A program made the translations under genes and the position numbers. The notes under the pieces were generated by a model. That model saw only the letters and a list, made by a program, of their open reading frames with translations. It was not told the DNA's origin and searched no databases. A stretch of DNA of 64,000 nucleotides. It comes from JABMQW01 sp964439935 (GTDB taxonomy: Bacteria; Fidelibacterota; Marinisomatia; Marinisomatales; TCS56). Positions within the stretch are counted from its first letter, which is position 1, and each line of letters begins with the position of its first letter. Location: positions 105,827 through 169,826 of the forward strand of contig CAYTPW010000006.1 in NCBI GenBank assembly GCA_964439935.1, read 5' to 3'. Positions 26,228 to 36,328 of the stretch are shown here, piece after piece.

Positions 26228-27580
26228 ATGGCCACTTCCTTAAAGCGTACGCTGGGTCTCTGGGACCTGGTATTCATGAATATTGTTGCCATCGTTGGTC
26301 TGCGCTGGCTACTCACCGCCGCCCGCACCGGCTACGGCAGCCTGGTTTTATGGGGATTAGCGCTGGCCGTATTTTTCATTCCCCAAGGCTATGCCATTCA
26401 CATCCTTTCGCGGAAATATCCACAGGAAGGGGGCATTTACGTCTGGGCCCGGGAGGTATTCGGAACCAAACATGGATTTGTGGCCGGCTGGTGCTACTGG
26501 ATCAATAACCTGATCTATTACCCGGCCCTGCTGATGTTCCTGGCCGGGAATGCCCTATTCATATTTGGGAGCCGTTACGCCCACCTGACCAATGATAAAC
26601 TCTATATTGCCCTGTTTTCCCTGGTAATGCTCTGGCTCATTATTCTGATCAATATCCGTGGACTTTCTGTTGGTAAATGGCTGCATAATTTTGGCGGTAT
26701 CGGTGTCTGGATCCCGATCGGAGCGCTAATCGCCCTGGCCTGCGCATTTTTAATCAAAGAAGGACCGGCCGAGCCATTCCGTTGGCGAGCATTGGTACCT
26801 GACTTTGGTAACAGTTCAACCTGGTCGTTCTGGGCTACCATGTGCTTCGGATTTGCCGGATTGGAATTGATGTCGCTGCTGGGAGAAGAAATCAAGAAAC
26901 CGCTCCGAAATATCCCCCGGGCAATTATCATTTCGGGAATAGCAATTACCGCAGTTTATGTATTGGGTACTTTTGCATTGCTAGTAGCTATGCCGAAAAG
27001 CGAAATCGGTCTGCTGGCAGGCATCATCCAATCGATCGGTACCCTGGGAGAGCATTTTGACCTGGCCTGGCTGGGAATAATAGCAGCTCTGTTTATCGCC
27101 CTCTCCGGCGCCGGTGGTGTGAGTGCCTGGATCGCTGGCGTGGCCCGCGTACCATTCGTAATCGGTCTGGATCGCTACCTGCCTGCGGCGTTGGGGAAAC
27201 TGCATCCAAAGTGGCAAACACCCCACATCTCATTACTGGTACAGGGTGGGCTTACTACTTTATTTATTCTTTTCAGTGTCGCCGGCTCTACCGTTGAGGA
27301 AGCCTACCTGGTTTTACTGGATGCGGAGATTATTCTGTATTTTATACCCTACCTTTACATGTTCGCTGCCGTTTATCGGTTGAGTAAATCGGATCCGCGC
27401 GGTCGCTGGTCCGGAATTCTGGGTTTTACCGCCACTGCCCTGGCAATGCTGTTTGCTTTAATTCCACCGGAAGGCGTGAATGCTCTGATGTTTGAGGTGA
27501 AAGTTCTGGGTGGAACGATTATTTTTGTAGGCAGTGGTTTATTGATCTACCGGCGACGTATGCAGCAAAAATCAGGTTAA
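26228..27580 (+). CDS. APC-family amino acid/polyamine permease
   Basis: 450 residues with about twelve helices. The N-terminal LGLWDLVFMNIVAIVGLRW and the EGGIYVWAREVFGTKHGFVAG motif are those of APC amino acid transporters; the central FAGLELMSLLGEEIKKPLRN is also typical. It likely carries amino acids; which is unknown. The ribosome binding site is weak. The stop is 4 bp from the convergent cvpA-like gene. Confidence 0.92.
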   Translation: MATSLKRTLGLWDLVFMNIVAIVGLRWLLTAARTGYGSLVLWGLALAVFFIPQGYAIHILSRKYPQEGGIYVWAREVFGTKHGFVAGWCYWINNLIYYPALLMFLAGNALFIFGSRYAHLTNDKLYIALFSLVMLWLIILINIRGLSVGKWLHNFGGIGVWIPIGALIALACAFLIKEGPAEPFRWRALVPDFGNSSTWSFWATMCFGFAGLELMSLLGEEIKKPLRNIPRAIIISGIAITAVYVLGTFALLVAMPKSEIGLLAGIIQSIGTLGEHFDLAWLGIIAALFIALSGAGGVSAWIAGVARVPFVIGLDRYLPAALGKLHPKWQTPHISLLVQGGLTTLFILFSVAGSTVEEAYLVLLDAEIILYFIPYLYMFAAVYRLSKSDPRGRWSGILGFTATALAMLFALIPPEGVNALMFEVKVLGGTIIFVGSGLLIYRRRMQQKSG

Positions 27581-27584
27581 AATA

Positions 27585-28379
27585 CTATTGTCGTTTGCGC
27601 CGCGAGCTTTTCTTATCCTTCTTTGAACCGGTCTGGGCCTGCTCCAGCATCTTTTTAACTTTAGCCTGATCGTCGGCACTGAGGTTTAGGTCCTCAAATT
27701 TTAGATCCTCAACCTTAGCATCATCGCCCAGCTGATTCTGCAATTCTTTAAGCATGGCGCTTTCATCGGAACCCATGAATTTCTGGAACATATTGATCTG
27801 CTGCTCGTCAATCTGGCCGGTTTTCAGTTCATTTAATGTACCTGTAGTCGGAAATGCATCTTTGATCTTGGCCGCAAATGATTCCGAACCCGGTATGGCT
27901 TTGCCAATCGTATCGTAAACCTTGGGTGCAAAACCCTGTAGATATTTATAAACAATCGAATGTCGCTTGGTTTCTTTTACGAAATCGATTGAACTGGGCA
28001 GGAAGGCGAACAGGGGCAGAAAAGCTGAGATGATCAAAGCTCCTTTTAAACCGCCTACCAGCAGACCGCCGCTTTTATCCAGCCAGCCCATCATAGCTAC
28101 GCGGAAAATAGCTTTGGCAATCCGCGCCAGATAAATGAAGGCGGCGATCGTCAACAGCAGGACCAGAATAAAAGCCAGCACTTTTTCAACTTTGGGACCC
28201 AGGCTGGCAAAATTATGGAGCACAGCCGCAACCCGGCTGGTGTAATGCAAGGCCAGGGTAATACCGACCACAATTCCCAGGATTTTTAAAACTTCTGAAA
28301 TCAAACCTTTGCGCAGGCCAATAAAAGCGAACACTCCTATTACGGCCAGGGCCACAATATCGAAAACTGTTAGATTCAT
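27585..28379 (-). CDS. CvpA-family membrane protein
   Basis: 264 residues with four N-terminal membrane helices (3-120) in the CvpA pattern: NLTVFDIVALAVIGVFAFIG, RKGLISEVLKILGI, GGLLVGGLKGALI. The C-terminal ~110 residues are soluble and charged, ending in a basic KKDKKSSRRKRQ tail. CvpA is an inner-membrane protein linked to colicin V production and envelope homeostasis in enterobacteria; the role here is not defined. Confidence 0.88.
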   Translation of the reverse strand: MNLTVFDIVALAVIGVFAFIGLRKGLISEVLKILGIVVGITLALHYTSRVAAVLHNFASLGPKVEKVLAFILVLLLTIAAFIYLARIAKAIFRVAMMGWLDKSGGLLVGGLKGALIISAFLPLFAFLPSSIDFVKETKRHSIVYKYLQGFAPKVYDTIGKAIPGSESFAAKIKDAFPTTGTLNELKTGQIDEQQINMFQKFMGSDESAMLKELQNQLGDDAKVEDLKFEDLNLSADDQAKVKKMLEQAQTGSKKDKKSSRRKRQ

Positions 28380-28432
28380 AGCAGGTCCATTGTTTCGTAT
28401 AAATTACTATCTGGCGGGAAGACAGTAAACTA

Positions 28433-31400
28433 TTATTTTAGCACTGCAAGTTTCTTGGTTATAATCCGATTTTCAGTCTGTAGCTGATAGAAATAAATAC
28501 CACTGGCGATGAATCCGGCATTCCAGTTTATTTCCTTGACACCCGGCTCCTGAGTCCCGTCTACCAGCGTTGCAACTTCTTTACCCTGCAAATCATAGAT
28601 CACCAAGCGTACATTTGTGGGTTCCGGTAATTCAAAACGGATGGTCGTTAGCGGATTGAAGGGATTGGGGTAGTTTTGATGAAGTGCAAATGATTGTGGT
28701 ACCAGGTTCATTTCAGCTTTGATTTCCACAAATTCCGATTCTAGGGCACCCATATCAGGATTATAGCTGTAATAACTTTCCGGGGGTAGATTTACCAGTG
28801 TATCGAAATACCAAACGTAGAAAGCGACCCCCGCATCTATACAGGGTGACATGTCCTGTAAATGATAATTTGAGAATCCGGCGTTGTAGAAATAGGGATT
28901 TGACCAAATATTGCCGTCCAATTCAATGATGGTATTGTTATCGGTTTGAATAGCAGCAACTCCCCCCAGAATGTCGTTATAGGCCAGTATCAATGAACTT
29001 GTTGGTAAATTTTCCGAAAAACTGATTTCCTGGGGAAGGTCATGCCATAAAATAGAATTAATCACTGTCAGGTTCGATGAAGCGATATAAATACCACCAC
29101 CATTTTGGGTGGCTGAATTTTCACTGATAGTGACATTCTGCAGGTTCAAATCAGAATCGAAACAATAGATTCCACCACCGGCATTATTAGCATTACGAGC
29201 CTCGTTTTCAACTATCAATGTGTTGGATAATTCGGAGCTGGTTGAACGGAAATAAAGTCCGCCACCCAATCGAGCCCGGTTTTCCAGTATTGTCAGATTA
29301 TTGATAGTTATATCAGAGTAGAACCCGGCTATCCCACCGCCGTAATTAGTTGCCTGGCAGTCAGTAATTGTGATATTAGATAGTACCGGACTGGAGTAAT
29401 TACTGGAAAATCCGCCCCCCTGAGCGGCCAGCCCACCGGTAATGGTCAGGTCTTCTATGGTATTGCCGACTGAAATGTCGCATACCAGGGCTGCTCCCTG
29501 TTGTTCCGGGTCTAATATTACAGCGGATTCTGATTCACCTTTTATACTAACATAACTGGGAATACTGATAGGAAAATTTTCTCCGTTGGTAGAAGGGCTG
29601 TAATTCCCAGCGGCCAGGAAAATGGTCTGGGGTGAGGAATAATCAGCCAGTATCTTGCTCATTGCCGCTGAAATCGTCTGCAATGGTTCATCCGCGGTGA
29701 GACCGGTATTGGAATTATCACCCTGTGGATTCACATATAGATCAGCCTGAACCTGGTTGACAATCGCGTTAAGAATGTGGAAACTGAAATGATTAAGCGG
29801 GTAGGCGTGATAATCGGAGGGCACCAGGACGGTAAAGGTATCGACAAATACAGCGATGGCTAAAGCATTGCTGCTGGCTACATCATTACCCAGGGGACCA
29901 GCGGTATTACTGTGAATGTTACAACGGTTCAAGTAATCCATAACAGGCGCTGCATAAAGGGCGCAGCACATTCCACCACCCTGATAGACAGCGCTGTTTT
30001 CACGGATGGATACGTTTGCTAAATAGGGATTGGAAAAAAGATACATATAAAGCCCGCCACCATAGCCGCTGGCATAATTGCCTTGAATGGAAATATCCGT
30101 AAGAACCGGGCTTGATTCGGTACAATAAATTCCGCCGCCATCGACCGCCTGATTACCGGTAATCAACAAATTAGTCAATTCCGGATTAGACTGGTTACAA
30201 TAGATGCCGCCACCGTATTCGGCAGCGCCGTTGATGATCGTACAGTTCGATAATGAAGTACCGTGATCCTGGTTAAATATGAAGGAACTACCCTGGTTTT
30301 CTGCATCAATGATGACCCCGTTTCTAGATTCACCTGCCAGCCCGATATAGTCGCTCAGTTCGATTGGGAAGTATTCACCGGTACCGGTCCGACTGTAGAT
30401 CCCGTTTGCCAGGTGAATTGTCCGGGGATTGGCACTATCGGCCAATATGATGGACTGGGCAAACAGAATTGTTTTCAGCGGTTCGGCAGCCGATAATCCG
30501 CTGTTATTATCATTTCCAGCCGGGCTGATAAACAAATCGCCCTGGACTTGCTGCACTTTGCCATTTAGAATATTATAGGTAAATAGATCGTGTGGCACAA
30601 CATGGTAAAGAGTGGGGGAGACAACAGTGAATGTATCCAGGATTACCGGGAAAATGGATGTACTATCAACTACAATATCGTTACCGATCGGAAGCGAATA
30701 ATTAAGGTAGATACTGGAGCGGTCTACATCATCGAGATCAAGAAATGAGTTATTATTACAATAAACGCCCCCACCCCAGGTACCGGCCGAATTACCAGAC
30801 ACGAGGGTACCGGAAAGGATCGTATTGGAAAAATTATTACAATAAATCCCACCGCCATTATTATCCGCCGAGTTGTCATAAATCTCTGAACCAATGAAAT
30901 GGGGCTGAGAATTGTAGGTTATATAAGCTCCGCCACCCTCGCTTAATGCGCTATTGTTGAATATATTAATTTGTTCGAGGATTGGATCTGATTGAAAACA
31001 AAACAGTCCACCGCCATTCTCAGCCTGGTTGTCGATTAGGGCGGTCACCGCCATTTGTACCGTGGAATACGCGATAAACAGACCGCCGCCGCCGTGTCCA
31101 GCCTGATTGTTAATTATCGATAAATCTTGTGAATTTAATTGCGATCCTATACAAAAGATCCCACCACCCATGTTTAGGGCAGTATTTGATACTACAGTAA
31201 CCGCTGACATATCCGGGGAAGAATAGAATAGCATTATTCCCCCACCAACTGAAGCACTATTCCCGGATATAGAAATATTTTCAATGATCGGATCCGAGTA
31301 GCGGCAGGCAATACCCCCTCCCTGCGACCCAATATTGCCAGTAATATTCAAATGGGACAGACGGGGACTGGAAGCTGTATCACAGATTATCCCCCCGGCC

Positions 31401-31801
31401 GAGAATCCAGGATAGGTTATCTGGCCGCGGCCATTGGTAATGGTAAAGCCGATCAGGGCAGCGGTTGTGTCTTCACCGCTGTTAAAGGTGACTGTCGTGC
31501 CGTTGTTGGTCCCGTCGAGTACCGTTTGACTGATATATGCGGTGTCGCCGGTAGTGAGAAAGAGGCTGCCAACAACAATATTTTTTCCATTAAAATTAAT
31601 ATTTTCCTGATATACTCCAGGGTGTAACAAAATAGTATCCCCGGGAATGGCGGAATCAATCAAATCTTGAATAAGACCACCATCGACCGGCAGGTTGATC
31701 GTGGCAGCCGGGAGTCGAAAAATCAAGAACAGTACTAAGAAAAAATAAAACTGTATTTTATTTGAGTAATAGAATCTTTCTTGTCTGAGTGAACTTCGCA
31801 T
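28433..31801 (-). CDS. Secreted parallel beta-helix protein with C-terminal sorting domain
   Basis: About 1122 residues from ATG 31801; the frame also opens further upstream (31846), but the signal peptide fits 31801. The body has three right-handed beta-helix blocks (about 40-430, 455-700, 710-1010) full of GGGIYC-type turn motifs, resembling polymorphic outer-membrane/pectate-lyase-like repeats. Two DUF1565-like starts are ISPAGNDNNSGLSAAEPLKT and VNPQGDNSNTGLTADEPLQT. The C-terminus has QNYPNPFNPLTTIRFELPEP, then the FlgD-like/sorting domain ending KKLAVLK. The 5' end overlaps the preceding surface gene by 44 bp. It is the last gene of a four-gene surface-protein operon. Confidence 0.85.
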   Translation of the reverse strand: MRSSLRQERFYYSNKIQFYFFLVLFLIFRLPAATINLPVDGGLIQDLIDSAIPGDTILLHPGVYQENINFNGKNIVVGSLFLTTGDTAYISQTVLDGTNNGTTVTFNSGEDTTAALIGFTITNGRGQITYPGFSAGGIICDTASSPRLSHLNITGNIGSQGGGIACRYSDPIIENISISGNSASVGGGIMLFYSSPDMSAVTVVSNTALNMGGGIFCIGSQLNSQDLSIINNQAGHGGGGLFIAYSTVQMAVTALIDNQAENGGGLFCFQSDPILEQINIFNNSALSEGGGAYITYNSQPHFIGSEIYDNSADNNGGGIYCNNFSNTILSGTLVSGNSAGTWGGGVYCNNNSFLDLDDVDRSSIYLNYSLPIGNDIVVDSTSIFPVILDTFTVVSPTLYHVVPHDLFTYNILNGKVQQVQGDLFISPAGNDNNSGLSAAEPLKTILFAQSIILADSANPRTIHLANGIYSRTGTGEYFPIELSDYIGLAGESRNGVIIDAENQGSSFIFNQDHGTSLSNCTIINGAAEYGGGIYCNQSNPELTNLLITGNQAVDGGGIYCTESSPVLTDISIQGNYASGYGGGLYMYLFSNPYLANVSIRENSAVYQGGGMCCALYAAPVMDYLNRCNIHSNTAGPLGNDVASSNALAIAVFVDTFTVLVPSDYHAYPLNHFSFHILNAIVNQVQADLYVNPQGDNSNTGLTADEPLQTISAAMSKILADYSSPQTIFLAAGNYSPSTNGENFPISIPSYVSIKGESESAVILDPEQQGAALVCDISVGNTIEDLTITGGLAAQGGGFSSNYSSPVLSNITITDCQATNYGGGIAGFYSDITINNLTILENRARLGGGLYFRSTSSELSNTLIVENEARNANNAGGGIYCFDSDLNLQNVTISENSATQNGGGIYIASSNLTVINSILWHDLPQEISFSENLPTSSLILAYNDILGGVAAIQTDNNTIIELDGNIWSNPYFYNAGFSNYHLQDMSPCIDAGVAFYVWYFDTLVNLPPESYYSYNPDMGALESEFVEIKAEMNLVPQSFALHQNYPNPFNPLTTIRFELPEPTNVRLVIYDLQGKEVATLVDGTQEPGVKEINWNAGFIASGIYFYQLQTENRIITKKLAVLK

Positions 31802-34067
31802 GACTAAACCGAATAAAATATATTCCACTTGACAGATGCGATGCATCCCATTTTATTTGGTGCTGTCCGGCAGGAGTAATCTGATTGTTTCCGATTAAGT
31901 CGGCAATTTCTCTGCCCAATAAATCATAGATCGCCAAACGCACATCTGCTGGTTCCGGCAGCTCATAGTGAATGGTTGTGACCGGGTTGAAGGGGTTGGG
32001 ATAGTTACCCCTTAGCACAATTTCCTGTGGTGCTGCATCCGTTCTAGCATTCACATTTAATTCAGCTCCAGCCCAATCCAACGCCAAACGGAAGGGGCTG
32101 ACTAAATAGTTATCATAATCCCAGGCACCTACCCAATATTCAGTAACTGGACTAGCTGTGTAATCCCGAGCATACAGACTTATAACATCGAAGCCAAAGA
32201 AAGCTGCCTTACTTGTACTATAAGTACCATAGATAGCTGTTGTGTAGAGCGTTGTTCCATCTTCTGCACCAGTAGTCGTATCGACCTCACCGTCGTGAGC
32301 TTCAAAGGCAACAATCGCTCCAGGTCCAGCAGCAATACCGTCTAACCAGTTGGTATGTCCTGGATCATATTCGGGATCATAATCAAGTACACAATTACTA
32401 TCAGTCAGGAAGGTAGCCATCGGCCCGCCAATCTCATCACCGGCAACTGGAAACAACCTGGATATATCTCCACTATTAATATCAGGATAATAATGAGCGA
32501 TACCGATATCCCTGGCAAAATCACCGTCCGGAATATCCATATCACCAATCCAACCGTAACGTGCGCCTAACCATTCATCGCCTTCGACAATATAGACTTT
32601 GTCTCCAGTAGCGAACCAGGGCTGCAGGACAGCATCGGTGTTGTAACTGGCACCCCCACCGGCCGACGTTACTTCAATAATCACGTCATAATTTCCAACA
32701 AGCTCGCCAGTAATATTGCCATAGGAAGCATCCCAGATATCGAATGCATCGGTACCCCACTCGTAATAGAGATAGGGCACATACAGCACATTACCGTACA
32801 GTGGATCGGTATTATTAAAGAGCAGGTAATGACTAGGTCGTGATAGGAAGATATAATAGGAGTGGATTGGAATTGATATCGTAATACCATTTATGTTGGT
32901 CGCCTTAATCCACCAGTAGACCGTTGTGCCTGGTTCCTGCCCTGGTAGCGCCCCGCTCCAAGTTCCATCCTGGACAGTACCCGCAGTTAAAGATAAAGGA
33001 ATTTCATTTACTGCAGCCGTTAATGAATCAAGTTGAAAAAACACGGATGCACTATCTATACCTGAGGGACCGCCGGAAGGATTGCCGTCAGCAATATGAA
33101 CATCCACATTACGTGGTTCAGTTGATAGAGTCGTAACTAGATGCGTCCATTCAAAGATACGCGGGTAATTAGGACACCCCGGAAATAATACCGCCAGTTC
33201 AAAATTGAATACCCAATGACGAATGTGCCAGCCACCACTACCTGAAGTTCCACCACAGCCATTGTAAAATTTCAATGCCACCCAGGGATCATTAAATCCC
33301 AGTGGGTCGGCATCCGTATACCAGAAAGCACATGATTCATCATCTCCGCCACCAGAACCGGAAAAGTAAACCAGAACACCCACCCAGGTACCGGCAGTTA
33401 AAACCGGCTCTGTTCCATAGGCCTCGGTGGCAATCCAGTTATCAAGGATTTGGTCACTACTGCCTGGATTATTGACTGGATCAAGTGTAGCGGCTGTGAA
33501 TCCGTCAGGCCAGATCAGTCCCTGCTGGGGGATTCCCGGAGGTCCGAAGGGAGAATCCACTTGACCGAGTGGATCGGCTGAATAATCAGCAACAGGTAGC
33601 ACGCCACTGCTGCATTCAGGTGCTGTACCAGGTGGAGAGTAGATGTCGCCATCAAAAACCATCGCTCCGGAATCGGGCTGCATGTCGTAACCACCAATCC
33701 AACCCTGTCCATCAACTGTAGTCAGTGGGTAGCGTATATAGTTGCCACTAGCATCAAGTCCGTAGGGATAGGTCAATTCATAAAGCGCAACTGTCAGCTG
33801 CTGATCGCCGGTACCCCATTCATTAACGGGTATATTCACACCCTTGATAATGCCATCAGCCGGCATTTGGTAGGCAACTAACATGGCATCACCGGGTGAT
33901 TGGATAAACGCAGAACGCCAGGTATTGGAATAGGACATAGTGTCAGCCACATCACGCTGGTGATTGTGATCCCTGATTCGACTTACCTGATTGCCAGGCC
34001 GGATATCAGGATCGGTGAGCTGAGCCGATGCAAAAGATACAATTGAAAGGAAGATTATTAATCTCAC
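31758..34067 (-). CDS. Surface-protein paralogue A with YPNPFNP sorting domain
   Basis: 769 residues from GTG 34067, which overlaps the stop of paralogue B (GTGA). A signal peptide ends FASAQ. Order of regions: a conserved N-terminal domain (LTDPDIRPGNQVSRIRDHN; ALYELTYPYGLD; WHIRHWVFNFELAVL, up to ~310), an Ig-like region (~315-400), a Rossmann-like domain (~405-640; YYEWGTDAFDIWDASYGN, YDVIIEVTS, KVYIVEGDEWL) that resembles glutamine-amidotransferase-like domains of FCB surface proteins but shows no nucleophilic cysteine, then NYPNPFNPVTTIHYELPEP and the terminal sorting domain (KILLLK). Function unknown. Confidence 0.85.
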   Translation of the reverse strand: MRLIIFLSIVSFASAQLTDPDIRPGNQVSRIRDHNHQRDVADTMSYSNTWRSAFIQSPGDAMLVAYQMPADGIIKGVNIPVNEWGTGDQQLTVALYELTYPYGLDASGNYIRYPLTTVDGQGWIGGYDMQPDSGAMVFDGDIYSPPGTAPECSSGVLPVADYSADPLGQVDSPFGPPGIPQQGLIWPDGFTAATLDPVNNPGSSDQILDNWIATEAYGTEPVLTAGTWVGVLVYFSGSGGGDDESCAFWYTDADPLGFNDPWVALKFYNGCGGTSGSGGWHIRHWVFNFELAVLFPGCPNYPRIFEWTHLVTTLSTEPRNVDVHIADGNPSGGPSGIDSASVFFQLDSLTAAVNEIPLSLTAGTVQDGTWSGALPGQEPGTTVYWWIKATNINGITISIPIHSYYIFLSRPSHYLLFNNTDPLYGNVLYVPYLYYEWGTDAFDIWDASYGNITGELVGNYDVIIEVTSAGGGASYNTDAVLQPWFATGDKVYIVEGDEWLGARYGWIGDMDIPDGDFARDIGIAHYYPDINSGDISRLFPVAGDEIGGPMATFLTDSNCVLDYDPEYDPGHTNWLDGIAAGPGAIVAFEAHDGEVDTTTGAEDGTTLYTTAIYGTYSTSKAAFFGFDVISLYARDYTASPVTEYWVGAWDYDNYLVSPFRLALDWAGAELNVNARTDAAPQEIVLRGNYPNPFNPVTTIHYELPEPADVRLAIYDLLGREIADLIGNNQITPAGQHQIKWDASHLSSGIYFIRFSHAKFTQTRKILLLK
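31980..32078. repeat. Near-identical DNA block shared by paralogues A and C (copy in A)
   Basis: About 99 bp that includes the YPNPFNP-coding region and the preceding ELNVN-RTDAAPQE part matches 36541-36639 at DNA level with only a few differences. It reflects recent duplication or gene conversion. Confidence 0.75.
33919..34036. repeat. Near-identical DNA block shared by paralogues A and B (copy in A)
   Basis: The DNA encoding the signal-peptide end and the DPDIRPGNQVSRIRDHN block matches 36180-36297 with about five or six differences over 118 bp. The corresponding part of C (about 38455-38562) is similar but less so. Confidence 0.75.
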
Positions 34068-36328
34068 TTCAACACCACCAGCTTCCTGGTCTGGGCGTAC
34101 TCACCTGCTCTGATCTGATAGAAATACATGCCGCTTGATACATCTGTAGCATCCCACTCAACCGATTTGAAACCAGCATCCTGAGTTTCTGATACAAGCG
34201 TAGTTACCATCCTACCGAGCAGATCGTAGATGGTAATCTGGACATCTAATCGTCGCGGTAATCCGTACTGGATTGTTGTGACCGGATTGAAGGGGTTGGG
34301 GTAATTTTGATGCAGAGTAATCCGTCGCGGGATAATGAGGGGCTCTTCTCCGGTAGCCGCAGTTCCCAGAACCCAACTAACGGCAGCCTGCAACGGACCG
34401 AATGGCTCCACACCTATCCAGTGATAGGACGGTGTTGTATTGGTAGCCAGCGGATCGAATGCAAAGAATACTACACGGGTGCCATTATCCAATTCTCGAT
34501 AAATACCCACTGGCAGTGTATCATTCCCGGTAGGATTTCCAACACTATCCAGAGTACCGGGCACACCGTAGAAACACACATTTGTACCAGCTGTAGGTTC
34601 AACGGCATCAAGCCAGTTATAGAATCCCAATTCATTATACGGATCATAATTCAGATCAAGCGAATCCCCAAGATAGTCAAATAATGGTCCACTGATAGGA
34701 TCGTCTTCCACTGGTAGAATGCGGCTAATCTTCCTATGGGCTCCGCTTTCTAAATAGTTAATGTCATTATAATCAGCTGCAATTCCAAGGATATCATACT
34801 GAAATGAACCTGAGGTATAGGTTAAGTCTGTATAACCAGACTGGTATCCCAGCCACTCATCACCAGTGAGGATATAACCACTATTTATTTGTTCAAAAAA
34901 CCCGGTTGTTATCAGAGAATCACTATGAATATGCGCTGGCAATGAGCCTGTTATTTCGATTATCAAATCGTAAAAATTGAATAATTCCACGGAACCCAGC
35001 CCATTGTCGTTGGCATCCCAAAAATCTGTTTGCAATTCAGAACCATCTAGATAGTTATCATGATTGACAATTGGGTAATTAGCAGTATTGAGCAAGAAGA
35101 GATTGGATTCAATCGGATCATATATCTCATATGAAAAAACGGTCGAAGGAAAGGGGTGATCAGTAATATATGTTTCGATATACCAGGATACAATTGTCCC
35201 TGGTTCCTGTCCCGGTATCCAGCAATCCCATACCCCACCATATACACCACCATTTTGCAAAATCATTGGGATCTCATGCCAATCACCAGAAATGGTGTCT
35301 ACTTGATAAAAACATTTTACTGAGTCAAGACCAGGACCATGCAGGGTATTATCATAAATTTCCGCAGAAAGATACCGATCTGTAGTGGATAGAGTGGTGG
35401 GTAAATGAGCTATATATTCATACCAAACATCATAATTTTGCCCTGTTAATAGTACGGCCAGCTGAAAATTAAATACCCAATGACGTATATGCCAGCCACC
35501 GCTCCCAGAGGTTCCGCCGCAGCCGCTATAGAATTTCAAGCCCACCCAGGGATCATTCAACCCTAACTGATCAGCATCTGCATACCAGAAAGCAGGTGAA
35601 TCAGCTCCAGTTCCAGTACCTGAGAAATACACCAGGATACCTACCCAGGTACCTGCAGTAGCAACAGGGTCGGTACCATAGTCTGAAGTGGTTAACCAAT
35701 TATCAAGGATTATACTATTACTGGCTGGGTTATTAATCGGGTCAAGCGTGGGAGACATTAAACCATCGGGCCAGATTAGACCTTGTTGAGGGATTCCCTG
35801 TGGTCCGAAGGGAGAATCTACCTGGCCTAACGGATCAGCGGCGTAATTGGCAACAGGTTGTGTTCCAATGGAGCATTCGGGCGGTGTTCCAGGTAGAGTG
35901 TAGATGTTTCCGTCAAACACCATTTCTCCTGAACCAGGAACCATATCATAACCACCAATCCAACCAGTGCTATCAAGTGTGATTAGTGGGTAACGGATCG
36001 GGTTACTATTACTATCCAGCCCATAGGGATAAGTCAATTCATAAAGCGCTACTGTTAATTCCGGATCACCGGTACACCATTGAGCAATCGGGATATTTAC
36101 GCCTCTAATAACGCCATCTGCGGGCATTTGATAAGCTACCTACATGGCTTCGCCGGGATGTAGGATAAAGGCCGAACTCCAGGTATTGGAATAGGACATA
36201 GTGTCAGCCACATCACGCTGGTGATTGTGATCCCTGATTCGACTCACCTGATTACCGGGCCGGATATCAGGATCGGTGAGCTGTGCCGATGCTAAAGAAA
36301 ATGCCAAAAGGAGAAGTATTGATTTCAC
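34064..36328 (-). pseudogene. Surface-protein paralogue B split by an in-frame amber codon
   Basis: One continuous frame of 755 codons from GTG 36328 (GTGA overlap with paralogue C) is broken at codon 63 by TAG (36140-36142). The N-terminal 62 residues match paralogue A closely up to GEAM; the frame resumes VAYQMPADG and continues for the full remaining length to the C-terminal YPNPFNPVTTIQYGLP sorting domain. At this codon A has Leu, so a single TTG-to-TAG change would explain it. No frameshift is present and the rest is intact. It may be a recent nonsense mutation, readthrough, reinitiation at ATG 36127, or a base error. The same domain order as A is present, but the Ig/Rossmann region is diverged (VSWYIETYITD; YDLIIEITGS). 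Confidence 0.85.
36180..36297. repeat. Near-identical DNA block shared by paralogues A and B (copy in B)
   Basis: Partner of 33919-34036. It lies immediately upstream (in gene direction) of the amber codon of paralogue B. Confidence 0.75.
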
